Under the pieces are notes generated by a model that had not been told where the DNA came from, did no database searches, and saw only the letters and a list, made by a program, of their open reading frames with translations. A stretch of DNA of 64,000 nt. Source: Ottowia beijingensis. Its GTDB lineage: Bacteria; Pseudomonadota; Gammaproteobacteria; Burkholderiales; Burkholderiaceae_C. The stretch lies in assembly GCF_013423955.1 (NCBI RefSeq), contig NZ_JACCKX010000001.1, positions 682,001 through 746,000 of the forward strand, given 5' to 3'. How positions within the stretch are numbered: position 1 is the first letter of the stretch; the number at the start of each line of letters is the position of its first letter. Positions 55,698 through 64,000 of the stretch are shown here, piece by piece. The position numbers and the translations under genes were made by a program.

Positions 55698-57170
55698 ATG
55701 ACCACTCCATCCGCTGCCCCGCCCGCCGCCGCCTTCCAGGGCAACGACCGGCTGCTGTTCGGCATGATCGCCGGGCTGGTCACCTTCTGGCTGTTCGCCC
55801 AGACCATGCTGAACGTGGCGCCCGACATGCGGCGCGACCTGGGCGTGGCCTCGGGCACCATGAACGTGGCGGTGTCGCTCACTTCGCTGTTCTCGGGCAT
55901 CTTCACGGTGGTGATGGGTGGCCTGGCCGACCGGCTGGGGCGCATGCGCATCATGCGGCTGGGCTTCGGGCTGTCGATCGCCGGCTCGCTGCTGGTGGCG
56001 CTGGCGCCGGCGGGCGCGCTGGCCGCGCCGGTGCTGCTGCTGGGGCGCGCCATCCAGGGGCTGTCGGCGGCGTGCATCATGCCGGCCGGGCTGGCGCTGA
56101 TCAAGACCTGGTGGCAGGACGCCGGGCGCCAGCGCGCGGTCAGCATGTGGTCGATCGGCTCCTGGGGCGCGTCGGGCCTGTGCTCGCTGTTCGGCGGGCT
56201 GATGGCGGCGCAGTTCGGCTGGCGCGCGATCTTCTTCACCTCCATCGCGGTGGCGCTGCTGGGGCTGTGGATGATCCGCGGCGCGCCCGAAAGCAAGGCG
56301 CAAGGCAGCGACAACGCCAGGTTCGACCTGGCCGGCGTGCTGCTGTTCATGCTGACCATGATCGCGCTGGAGGTGTTCATCACCCAGGGCAGCAAGCTCG
56401 GCTGGGCCAGCGCCGCCACGCTGGGCCTGGCCGCCGCCACGCTGGTGCTGGGCGCGCTGTTCGTGTGGCTGGAGACGCGGCCCGGGCGCCACAACTTCGT
56501 CGATTTCAGCCTGTTCAAAAGCCGCACCTACACCGGCGCGGCGCTGTCCAACTTCCTGCTCAACACCGTGGCCGGCACGCTGCTGGTGGCGCTGCAGTTG
56601 GTGCAACTGGGCGGCGGCATGAGCGCCCGGCAGGCCGGCCTGCTGACGCTGGGCTACGCCATCGCCATCATCCTGTTCATCCGCGTGGGCGAGAAGCTGC
56701 TGCAGCGCTTCGGCCCGCGCCAGCCCATGCTGTGGGGCTGCCTGATCACCGGCTTGGCCATTGCTCTGCTGTCGCCCGCCAACCTGCTGCTGGAGCAGTA
56801 CCGCGTGCTGTCGGTCATCGGCTTCACGCTGTTCGGCATCGGCCTGGCCTTCTACGCCACGCCGTCGACCGACGCCGCGCTGTCCAGCCTGCCGGCGGCG
56901 CAGGCGGGTGCGGGCGCCGGCATCTACAAGATGACCTCGTCGCTCGGCTCGGCGCTGGGCGTGGCCATCTCGGGCTCGATCTTCACCGCCATCAGCAGCA
57001 CCGGCGCGCCCTGGCTGGAGGGCGTGATCCCCTTCCCCGGCCGGCAGGACAACCTGGCCGTGCGCCAGGCCGCCATGGTGGCGCTGGGCTTCAACGGGGT
57101 GATGGTGGCGCTGGCCGCGCTGTCGGTGGTGCTGACCATCCCCAAGGGCAAGCGCGCCGAGCCGTATTGA
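55698..57170 (+). CDS. MFS transporter (multidrug-type)
   Basis: 490 aa with ~14 hydrophobic segments. The A-motif in the TM2-TM3 loop is GGLADRLGRMRIMRLGFG; the helix that follows carries QGLSAACIMPAGLALI (antiporter-like motif C region). KMTSSLGSALGVAISGSIF near the end is typical of DHA2/EmrB-like exporters. Probably a proton-driven exporter; substrate unknown. Confidence 0.85.
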   Translation: MTTPSAAPPAAAFQGNDRLLFGMIAGLVTFWLFAQTMLNVAPDMRRDLGVASGTMNVAVSLTSLFSGIFTVVMGGLADRLGRMRIMRLGFGLSIAGSLLVALAPAGALAAPVLLLGRAIQGLSAACIMPAGLALIKTWWQDAGRQRAVSMWSIGSWGASGLCSLFGGLMAAQFGWRAIFFTSIAVALLGLWMIRGAPESKAQGSDNARFDLAGVLLFMLTMIALEVFITQGSKLGWASAATLGLAAATLVLGALFVWLETRPGRHNFVDFSLFKSRTYTGAALSNFLLNTVAGTLLVALQLVQLGGGMSARQAGLLTLGYAIAIILFIRVGEKLLQRFGPRQPMLWGCLITGLAIALLSPANLLLEQYRVLSVIGFTLFGIGLAFYATPSTDAALSSLPAAQAGAGAGIYKMTSSLGSALGVAISGSIFTAISSTGAPWLEGVIPFPGRQDNLAVRQAAMVALGFNGVMVALAALSVVLTIPKGKRAEPY

Positions 57171-57261
57171 CGATTCGTCACACTTTCGCCGCCCGCGCTT
57201 GACCCCGTTGGCGCGGCGGCGCCGTTTCAGCAGACTCCAACACTTGTTTCTGGAGCCCCGC

Positions 57262-58076
57262 ATGAAACCCCTGCCCCCGCTGCTGTCCGCCCTGGCCCTG
57301 GCCGCCGGCCTGCTCACCGCCCTGCCCGCCCACGCCGTCGGCGGGCTGGTCGACGTCAACGTGATCGACCGCGACAGCGGCGCCACCCTGCCCGTGTACC
57401 GCCACCAAGGCGAGTGGTGGATCGCCGGGCGCCCCGGCGCGCGCTACGCGATCGAGGTGCGCAACGCCGCGCCGGGCCGCGTGCTGGGCGTGATGGCGGT
57501 GGACGGCGTCAACGTCATCAGCGGCGACACCGCCTCCTGGGAGCAGACCGGCTACGTGCTGGCGCGTCGGCAGACGGCGCAGATCACCGGCTGGCGCAAG
57601 AGCGATGCCGAGGTGGCGGCGTTCCACTTCACGGCGCTGCCGCAGTCCTACGCCGCGCGCACCGGCCGGCCCGACCATGTGGGCGTGATCGGCGTGGCGG
57701 TGTTCCGCGAGAAGGCGGTGCCGCCGCCGCCACCCATCGCGCCCCGGCCCTGGCCGCGCGACGGGCGCTTCGGCGGCGGCGCACCCGCTGCCAGCGCCGA
57801 TGCCGCCGGCCCGGCCGCCGAATCCGCCGCGCGCCAGCGCTCCCCGCGTCGCCCCAGCTGGGCACCGGCCATGGCGCGCGCGAAGCCTCGTACACCCGCC
57901 ACACCACGTTCGAGCGCCGCAGCGCGCAGCCCGACGAAGTCATCACCCTCCGCTACGACAGCCGCGAGAACCTGATGGCGCTGGGCATCATCCCGCCCGA
58001 TGCGCGGCGCCGGCCAGACGCCTTCCCCGACGCCCCGTCGGCGCGCTACGTGCCCGACCCGCCGGCGTGGCGCTGA
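57262..58076 (+). CDS. Secreted protein of unknown function, one frame break
   Basis: Signal peptide LPPLLSALALAAGLLTALPA with AHA-V. The mature domain GGLVDVNVIDRDSGATLPVY, EWWIAGRPGARYAIEVRN and VISGDTASWEQTGYVLARRQ is a beta-rich region also seen in other secreted betaproteobacterial proteins; no named family is asserted. A Pro/Ala linker hides a one-base break (57780-57845). The second frame gives REASYTRHTTFERRSAQPDE and ends PPAWR at 58076. Corrected length ~271 aa. It sits just before the sigma factor gene. Confidence 0.6.
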
Positions 58077-58130
58077 ACCTGCCCTGCACGGGTGATGGCG
58101 CGGGCGCGGGGCGTCGACATAATCGGCCCC

Positions 58131-58736
58131 ATGTCCGTGCAGGCCGCCACCGCCGATGAGCAGCTCATGCGCGCCTACGCCGGCGGCGACGCTACCGCGT
58201 TCGAAACCCTGTACGACCGCCACGCGGCGCGCGTGTGGCGCTACATTCTTCGAAGCACGGGCGATGCCGCCACGGCCGACGACCTGGCGCAGGAGGTGTG
58301 GTTCAGCGTGGCGCGCCAGGCCGGGCAGTACGCGCCGCGCGCCTCGGCCCCCGGCCTGCCGCTGGCGCGCTTCACCACCTGGCTGTTCACCATCGCGCGG
58401 CACCGCGTGGTTGACCACCTGCGCGCCACGCGCCCGCAGGCCAGCCTGGATGCGCCCGCGGGCGACGACGCCGGCCAGACCCTGGCCGACACGCTGGCCG
58501 CGCCCTCCGGCTTCGGCCCGGTGCGCCGCATCGAGACGCGCCAGCAGGCGGCGCAGCTGCTGGCCGCGCTGGACGCCCTGCCGCCCGAGCAACGCGAGGC
58601 CTTTCTGCTGCAGGCCGAGGCCGACATGAGCGTGGCCGACATCGCCAGCACCACCGGCGTGCCGTTCGAAACCGCCAGGAGCCGCCTGCGCTACGCCCGC
58701 GCCGCGCTGCGCCGCACGCTGGAGACCATGGCATGA
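58131..58736 (+). CDS. ECF RNA polymerase sigma factor
   Basis: 201 aa. Region 2: LMRAYAGGDATAFETLYDRH, DLAQEVWFSVARQAG, FTTWLFTIARHRVVDHLR. Region 4: LLAALDALPPEQREAFLLQA with helix-turn-helix MSVADIASTTGVPFETARSR. Stop overlaps the start of the next gene (ATGA), which places its partner regulator beside it. Target genes are not known; the secreted protein upstream is a candidate. Confidence 0.9.
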   Translation: MSVQAATADEQLMRAYAGGDATAFETLYDRHAARVWRYILRSTGDAATADDLAQEVWFSVARQAGQYAPRASAPGLPLARFTTWLFTIARHRVVDHLRATRPQASLDAPAGDDAGQTLADTLAAPSGFGPVRRIETRQQAAQLLAALDALPPEQREAFLLQAEADMSVADIASTTGVPFETARSRLRYARAALRRTLETMA

Positions 58737-60060
58737 CCCCCGACCCGATGCCGCGCCCGACCGAGGACGAACTCGTCGCGTGCTACCACGAGGCCGCGGC
58801 GCTCCAGGGCGCCGGCCCCAGTGCCGACCTGCGCGCCGCCGTGCTGGCGCAGGCCGAGGTGACGGCGTGGAAGCACGCCGATGCGGCCGAGAACCCGGAT
58901 GAAATTGCTATCGAAAAATAGCTTCCAGCGCAGACACAGCAAGAGCTGAGGCCGAATTTGCCTCTGAACTGCCGCTGCGCGCCGCCGCCGCGGCCGAGGC
59001 GGCCAACGACCGCCGCTGGTTCATCCCCGCCGTGGCCAGCGTGGCCGTGCTGGGCCTGGCCGCGCTGCTGGCGCTGCAGTTCGACCGCGGCGATCCGGCC
59101 GACCAGGCCGTGGCGTTGGGTCAGCGCGGCGCACCGGCTGCTGAGGTGGCCGACCCCGCGCCCTCCGAACCGACGGCCAGCGACGCCGTGGCGGCAGCGC
59201 CGTCTGCCGAAACCGTGCCCGAACCCGCCCCAGCCAGCGCGCTGCCGCCACCTGCCTCACCTGAGCCACCCGCGCCACCGCCCGTGGCCGCGCCGGCCGA
59301 ACCACTCCGCGCGAGCGGCGAAGCGGCCGCAGGGCCGGCCCGCGAACGCGCGGCCGAGCGCCCCGCCCCGCGCCCGCCGCCAAGCCCGCGCCCGCGCCGC
59401 GTGCCAAGCCCCGGCACCCGCCCGCGACGACCGCGCCGCCACGCGCCGCAGCGCCCCGCAGACGCACCCACCCCGCGCCGTGCGCCCGCCGCCGCCGCCA
59501 CGCAGGAACCGGCCCCGACCGCGCCCACCGCCGCACCGCCGGCACCTGATGCGGCCGCCCCGCCGCCCACGCGCGATGCCGCCCGCCGCCCCGGCCCCGG
59601 CGGCGAGTTCGCGGCGCCCGACGTGGCGTATGAACATGACCGCGCGCCCACCGCGCCAGCCACTGCGCCCCGCGCCTTCCCCGGCCTGCAGCGGCCCGGC
59701 TCCGCCATGGACATGGCGGCCGACCCCGCCGATGCCGCGCCCGCGCCGCAGGCCGCACCGCGCGCCCCGGCGCTGACGCCGGCACAGCGCCTGCTGGCCG
59801 CGGCGACGCAAGGGCAGATCGCCGCCGCGCGCGACGCGCTGCAACGCGGCGCGCCGGTGAACGCCAGCGACGCCAGCGGCCGCACGGCGCTGATGCTGGC
59901 CGCGCGGCGCGGCGACGTGGGCATGGCCCGCCTGCTGGTGGGCGCCGGTGCCGATGCGCGCCGCACCGACCGCCAGGGCGTGAGCGCCATCGAGCACGCG
60001 CGCCGCGCCGGCCACGAGGCGCTGGCCCGGCACCTGGAACAAGGCGGCGGCGCGCCATGA
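58733..60060 (+). CDS. Membrane ankyrin-repeat protein, putative anti-sigma factor, with element A insert and one frame break
   Basis: Starts TPDPMPRPTEDELVACYHEA, overlapping the sigma gene by 4 bp. After residue ~60 a copy of element A (58904-58962) is read. The sequence as given has a stop at 58919-58921; adding one A to AAAAA 58914-58918 opens the frame (EIAIEKIASSADTARAEAEF) into NDRRWFIPAVASVAVLGLAA, a membrane helix. A very Pro/Ala-rich linker follows, then two ankyrin repeats (GRTALMLAARRGDVGMARLL; GVSAIEHARRAGHEALARHL). The coupling suggests a membrane partner of the sigma factor; anti-sigma function is inference. Corrected length ~442 aa. Confidence 0.65.
58904..58962 (+). repeat. 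Element A inside the ankyrin gene
   Basis: TTGCTATCGAAAAATAGCTT then CCAGCGCAGACACAGCAAGA with GCTGAGGCCGAATTTGCC. It carries the element's ATAGCT-CCAGCGC and GAGGCCGAATTT parts. Confidence 0.65.
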
Positions 60061-60061
60061 T

Positions 60062-60128
60062 CGTTTACTATGCTGTTGATAGCTGCTCGCGCCCTACTAG
60101 CGGGCGCTGGCGGCCATTTTGTTCATGA
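60062..60128. repeat. Element A, before the SDR gene
   Basis: TTGATAGCTGCTCGCGCCC-TACTA-GCGGGCGCTGGCGGCCATTTTGTT, with stem gcgccc/gggcgc. Same-strand gap; ends 16 bp before ATG 60144. Confidence 0.6.
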
Positions 60129-60143
60129 AAACCGAGGAGCCCC

Positions 60144-60926
60144 ATGACCGCATCTTCCACCGCCATCCGCTTCGGCCTGCAGGGCCGCGTCGCCATCGTC
60201 ACCGGCGGTTCGCAGGGCATTGGCGAAGCCTGTGCGCGCCGCTTCGCGCAGGAAGGCGCACAGGTCGTCATCGCCGACCTGGCCGATGAGCGCGGCCGCG
60301 CACTGGCCGCTGAACTGCAGGCGCGCTACGTGCACTGCGACGTGGGCGACAAGGCCCAGGTCGACGCGCTGGTGGCCGAGGTGATGCAGGCGCACGGCCG
60401 CATCGACGTGCTGGTGAACAACGCCGGCATCTTCCGCGCCGCCGACTTCCTCGACGTGACCGAGGAAGACTTCGACGCCGTGCTGCGCGTCAACCTGAAG
60501 GGCTCGTTTCTCGTCGCGCAGGCCGTGGGGCGCGAGATGGCCAGGGCCGGGCGCGGCAGCATTGTCAACATGAGCAGCGTGAACAGCGTGCTGGCGATTC
60601 CCAACATCGCCAGCTACAACGTCAGCAAGGGCGGCATCAACCAGCTCACGCGCGCCATGGCGCTGGCGCTGGCCGACCGGGGCGTGCGCGTCAACGCCGT
60701 CGGCCCCGGCACCATCGCCACCGAGCTGGCCGCCAAGGCGGTGCTGACCAGCGAGGAAGCGAAGAACAAGATCATGATGCGCACGCCGCTCAAGCGCCTG
60801 GGCGAGCCGAGCGAGATCGCCGACGTGGTGGCCTTCCTGGCCAGCGATGCATCAAGTTACATCACCGGCGAGATCATCATGGTGGACGGCGGGCGCATGG
60901 CGCTGAACTACACGGTGCCGACCTGA
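60144..60926 (+). CDS. SDR family oxidoreductase
   Basis: 260 aa, GAGGAG before ATG 60144. TGGSQGIG cofactor loop, ADLADERGR (Asp after beta 2, NAD-type), NNAG, catalytic MSSVNSV and YNVSK. C-terminus MVDGGRMALNYTVPT. Typical FabG-like reductase/dehydrogenase of unknown substrate. Confidence 0.88.
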   Translation: MTASSTAIRFGLQGRVAIVTGGSQGIGEACARRFAQEGAQVVIADLADERGRALAAELQARYVHCDVGDKAQVDALVAEVMQAHGRIDVLVNNAGIFRAADFLDVTEEDFDAVLRVNLKGSFLVAQAVGREMARAGRGSIVNMSSVNSVLAIPNIASYNVSKGGINQLTRAMALALADRGVRVNAVGPGTIATELAAKAVLTSEEAKNKIMMRTPLKRLGEPSEIADVVAFLASDASSYITGEIIMVDGGRMALNYTVPT

Positions 60927-61042
60927 TCATTCACACTGGCATCGGCGTGGCGTGCCGATTTCCGCGATGGGGCGCAACTATTGCGCACCGGCGCCCCGGC
61001 CACCCACGCCGCTGCCTGCAAGCCGATGACAATTCGCTCGTC

Positions 61043-61867
61043 ATGTTGATCGCCCACCTCACCGACGCCCACCTGGGTCTCGACCCCGGCGGGCTGGTCG
61101 GCCGCATCGAGCCGGCCGCGGCGCTGCGCCGCGCGCTGGCGCATGTGCGCGGGCTGGGCACGCCGGCCGATGTGCTGCTGCTCAGCGGCGACCTGACCGA
61201 ATCGGGCGCCGATGCCGATTACCAGACGCTGCGCCGGCTGTTCGACGAGGAACTGCCCGGCCACCGCCACCACCAGCCGCGCGTGCTGGCCGTGGGCGGC
61301 AACCACGATTTGCCGCTGCGCGCCCGCCAGCACCTGGCCGACTGGATGCCCGCGCCCGACAACCTGCCGCCCGGGCTGGTGTGCGTGAAGGCCGAGCATG
61401 GTGGCCTGCACTTCATCGGCCTGGATACCGTGGTGCCCGGCCAGCCGCACGGCGAACTGGGCAGCGCCCAGCTCGACTGGCTGGCGACCACGCTGCAATC
61501 GCTGGCCGGCCAGCCGGTGTTGATCTTCATGCACCACCCGCCCATGCTGACCGGCATGGCGGCGATGGACGACTGCGGCCTGCGCCACGGCCGCGCCGAG
61601 CTGGCGCGCCTGATCGCCGCGCATGGCCAGGTGCAGCTGGTGGCCGCCGGCCACATGCACCGCCCCATCCTGGGCGCGCTGGGTGGCGCGCCGGTGGTGG
61701 TGGCGCCCTCCACCTCGCACCAGATCGAGCTGGACCTGAACCCCAACGCACCGCTGGCCGTGCGGCTGGAGCCGCCCATGATCGGCCTGTACCGCTGGAC
61801 GCCCGAGGACGGCATCGCCTGCCACTTCAGCCACGTGCAGGCGTTCGACGGGCCATTCCCGATCTGA
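61043..61867 (+). CDS. Metallophosphoesterase (CpdA-like)
   Basis: 274 aa. Calcineurin-type metal motifs in order: LTDAHLG (D-x-H), LLSGDLTESG (GD), VGGNHDLP (GNHD), FMHHPPM (H), AGHMHRP (GHxH). The layout matches class III cyclic nucleotide phosphodiesterases such as CpdA, although bacterial enzymes of this type hydrolyse various phosphodiesters. ATG 61043 is the first good start. Confidence 0.88.
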   Translation: MLIAHLTDAHLGLDPGGLVGRIEPAAALRRALAHVRGLGTPADVLLLSGDLTESGADADYQTLRRLFDEELPGHRHHQPRVLAVGGNHDLPLRARQHLADWMPAPDNLPPGLVCVKAEHGGLHFIGLDTVVPGQPHGELGSAQLDWLATTLQSLAGQPVLIFMHHPPMLTGMAAMDDCGLRHGRAELARLIAAHGQVQLVAAGHMHRPILGALGGAPVVVAPSTSHQIELDLNPNAPLAVRLEPPMIGLYRWTPEDGIACHFSHVQAFDGPFPI

Positions 61868-61887
61868 CGCCAGCGACCGCGGTCGCT

Positions 61888-61948
61888 TCTTTATTGATAG
61901 CTGCTGTCGCTTGCTGTACAAGCGCTGAAGGCCGTTTTTACCCAAAAT
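61888..61948. repeat. Element A, before the acyl-CoA synthetase gene
   Basis: TTGATAGCTGCTGTCGCTTG-CTGTA-CAAGCGCTGAAGGCCGTTTTTA. Arms CGCTTG/CAAGCG pair. Same-strand gap. Confidence 0.6.
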
Positions 61949-61985
61949 CGGCAAGCACATCACCGTACGGAACGAGGAGACACCC

Positions 61986-63517
61986 ATGACCCTGGCCCAC
62001 CTGCTGCTGCGCCAGGCGCGCCAGCGCCCCGATTCGCCCGCCATCCTTGAAGGCGCGGCGCTGCATGCCACGCACGGGCAGTGGGCCGCGCGCAGTGCGG
62101 GGCTGGCAGCCGCCTGCGTGAAGCAGGCCTGCAGCCGGGCGACCGCGTGCTGCTGTTCGCACGCAACCACCCGCGCTACCTGGAGGTGCTGTGGGGCCTG
62201 TGGTGGGCCGGGCTGGTGGCCGTGCCGGTCAACGCCAAGCTGCACCCGCGCGAGGTGGAATGGATCGCCGCCAACTGCGGCGCGCGCTGGACTTTCGTCA
62301 CCAGCGACGTGGCGCCCGAGCCGCTGGCCCGCATCGAGCGCCAGATCGACCTGGAAAGCGACGAAGCCGCCGCCCTGCTCGCGCCCGTGCCCGATCCCTT
62401 CGCCGTGCCCCTGGCCGAGCGCGACCTGGGCGACACCGCCTGGCTGTTCTACACCAGCGGCACCACCGGCCGCCCCAAGGGCGTGATGCTGACGCACCGC
62501 AACCTGATGACCATGGGTCTGGGCTACCACGTCGATGTCGATCCAGTGGCGCAGGGCGACGCCATCGTTTACGCCGCACCCATCTCGCACGGTGCCGGCA
62601 TCTACGCCATCCCGCACCTGATGGCCGGCGCGCGCCACGTGGTGCCGGCCTCGGGCGGGGTCGATCCGGCCGAGCTGTTCGCGCTCGGGCGTGCCATTGG
62701 GCCGCTGTCGCTGTTCGCCGCGCCCACCATCGTCGGGCGGCTGGTGGACGAGGCCGAGCAGCAGGCCCTGTCGCCCGCCGACTGCGCACAGAGCTTCAAG
62801 ACCATCGTCTACGGCGGCGCGCCGATGTACGTGGCCGACATCCAGCGCGCCCTGCGCGTGATGGGTCCGCGCTTCGTGCAGATCTACGGCCAGGGCGAAA
62901 CGCCGATGGTCGGCACCGTGCTGTCGCGCGCCGACCTGGCGAACTCCGCCCACCCCCGTTACCTGGCCCGCATCGCCAGCATCGGCGTGGCGCAGACGCC
63001 CGTGCGCGTGCGCGTGACCGATGCCGAAGGGCGCGACCTGCCGCTGGGCGAGATCGGCGAGATCGTGGTCAAAGGCGACAGCGTGATGGCCGGCTACTGG
63101 GCCAACCCGGAAGCCACGGCCGTGGCCGTGAAGGACGGCTGGCTGTTCACCGGCGACATGGGCGCGCTCGACGCCGACGGCTACCTGACCCTGAAGGACC
63201 GCAGCAAGGACCTGATCATCAGCGGCGGCAGCAACATCTACCCGCGCGAGGTGGAAGAGACGCTGCTGCACGCCCCCGGCGTGGCAGAGGTGGCGGTGGT
63301 GGGCGAGCCGGATGCCGAATGGGGCGAGAACGTCGTCGCCTTCGTCGTGCTACAGGCCGGTGCGGACGTGACGGAGGCCGCGCTCGACGCGCATTGCCTG
63401 GCCGAGATCGCCCGCTTCAAGCGCCCCAAACGCTATATCTTCGTGAGCGCGCTGCCGAAGAACAACTACGGCAAGGTGTTGAAAACCGAGTTGCGCGCGC
63501 GACTGACGTCGACTTGA
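61986..63517 (+). CDS. Acyl-CoA synthetase / AMP-dependent ligase, one frame break
   Basis: Activates a carboxylic acid with ATP and CoA. GAGGAG before ATG 61986. N-terminus MTLAHLLLRQARQRPDSPAI; a break near 62108-62116 (CAGCCGCCTGCG) joins to LREAGLQPGDRVLLFARN. Motifs: FYTSGTTGRPKGVMLTHRN (P-loop), YGQGETPM, GWLFTGDMG, KDLIISGGSNIYPREVEETL, and the C-terminal Lys in LPKNNYGKVLKTEL. Corrected length ~510 aa. It is followed 41 bp later by a PaaI-type thioesterase, a common pair. Confidence 0.92.
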
Positions 63518-63558
63518 AGCCTGTGCATCATGTGCCACAGGGAAACCCGAGACGAACC

Positions 63559-64000
63559 ATGACCCAGAACCATCTCGACCAATGGCTTGCCGATGAAAAG
63601 GCGATTCTCGAACGCCTCGAAAAAGGTCCCGGCCCCGGCGTGGCGCGCATGGACCAGATCGCCGGCCTGACGGGGCTGGAGCTGATGCAGGGCGTGCTGG
63701 ACGGCACGCTGCCCTACGCGGCGATTGCCAAAACGCTCGACTTCGTGATGGTCGAGGTCGGCAAGGGCCGCGCGGTGTTCCAGGGCACGCCGGGGCCGCA
63801 GTTGCTCAACCCCATGGGCACGGTGCACGGCGGCTGGTTTGCCACGCTGCTGGATTCGGCGCTGGGCTGCGCCGTGCACACCCTGATGCCGGCCGGGCGC
63901 GCCTACACCACGGCAGAGCTGGGCGTGAACCTGGTGAAGGCCCTCACGCCCAAGGTGCCGCGCGTGCGCGCCGAGGGCCAGGTGATCCACTGCGGGCGCC
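63559..64000 (+). CDS. PaaI-type thioesterase (partial, runs off the window)
   Basis: At least 147 aa from ATG 63559. Hot-dog fold: FVMVEVGKGRAVFQGTPGPQ, LLNPMGTVHGGWFATLLDSA (HGG active-site region), LGCAVHTLMPAGRAYTTAEL. Hydrolyses small acyl-CoA or aryl-CoA thioesters; adjacent to an acyl-CoA synthetase, so perhaps one pathway. The 3' end lies outside the window. Confidence 0.85.
   Translation, partial: MTQNHLDQWLADEKAILERLEKGPGPGVARMDQIAGLTGLELMQGVLDGTLPYAAIAKTLDFVMVEVGKGRAVFQGTPGPQLLNPMGTVHGGWFATLLDSALGCAVHTLMPAGRAYTTAELGVNLVKALTPKVPRVRAEGQVIHCGR

Overview
The window is about 67-70% GC and comes from a betaproteobacterium, most likely a Comamonadaceae (Acidovorax/Comamonas/Ottowia type). 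The evidence is the gene set (tandem glycine riboswitch before gcvTHP, TAXI and Bug binding proteins, IPTL-CTERM proteins, a K+-independent membrane pyrophosphatase) and many small palindromic repeats of the ...ATAGCTGCCAGCGCTTG... type. The genus cannot be fixed from sequence alone. No rRNA, tRNA, CRISPR array, transposase or phage gene was seen. Gene density is high and strands alternate in short operons.

Layout. 1-9.6 kb: lplT end, glycosyltransferase, ppa, membrane pyrophosphatase with an OmpA-like tail, Ser/Thr kinase plus TssQ-like lipoprotein, MFS exporter, Mpo1-like protein. 9.7-15.3 kb: aldehyde dehydrogenase, DUF937 protein, SDR, a secreted IPTL-CTERM protein, a Tat-exported thioredoxin-like protein. 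15.4-20.7 kb: molybdenum cofactor genes moaA, mobA and moeA, interrupted by a GSU2403-type nucleotidyltransferase and a GNAT. 20.8-25 kb: thioesterase, DMT permease, SDR, ETF-ubiquinone oxidoreductase. 25-30.3 kb: a DenD-like dehydrogenase with a complete TRAP transporter that has two binding proteins. 30.4-35.8 kb: glycine riboswitch and gcvT-gcvH-gcvP plus a GNAT. 36-38.3 kb: P450, group III truncated hemoglobin and DUF2889. 38.7-43.1 kb: DUF2062 protein, DmpA-type peptidase coupled to a TAXI protein, asparaginase. 43.2-49.4 kb: small secreted proteins, periplasmic peroxiredoxin, a second IPTL-CTERM protein, Bug protein, DUF421, a secreted protein with a possible caspase-like dyad. 49.6-57.2 kb: redoxin, ettA, a RhlE-type helicase, cupin, MFS. 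57.3-60.1 kb: ECF sigma factor with a membrane ankyrin protein and a secreted protein. 60.1-64 kb: SDR, metallophosphoesterase, acyl-CoA synthetase, PaaI-type thioesterase.

Two features cut across the window. First, more than 30 reading-frame breaks occur, many in housekeeping genes. Where the cause can be read, it is a lost base in a homopolymer or a lost two-base unit in a short CG run. I read these as consensus errors, not pseudogenes, and give corrected gene spans. Second, there are several repeat families, named here A to F. A is an ATAGCTGCCAGCGCTTG palindrome found in every convergent gap of 78 bp or more, and also inside three reading frames. B is a ~100-bp element directly after stop codons, with a covarying hairpin. 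C is a short CCCCTCGGGGG-type element at the dctM start. D is a CCCTCTCCC palindrome. E is a CGTCATTCCGGC...CCGGGATGACG element. F is a Pseudomonas-like REP pair.
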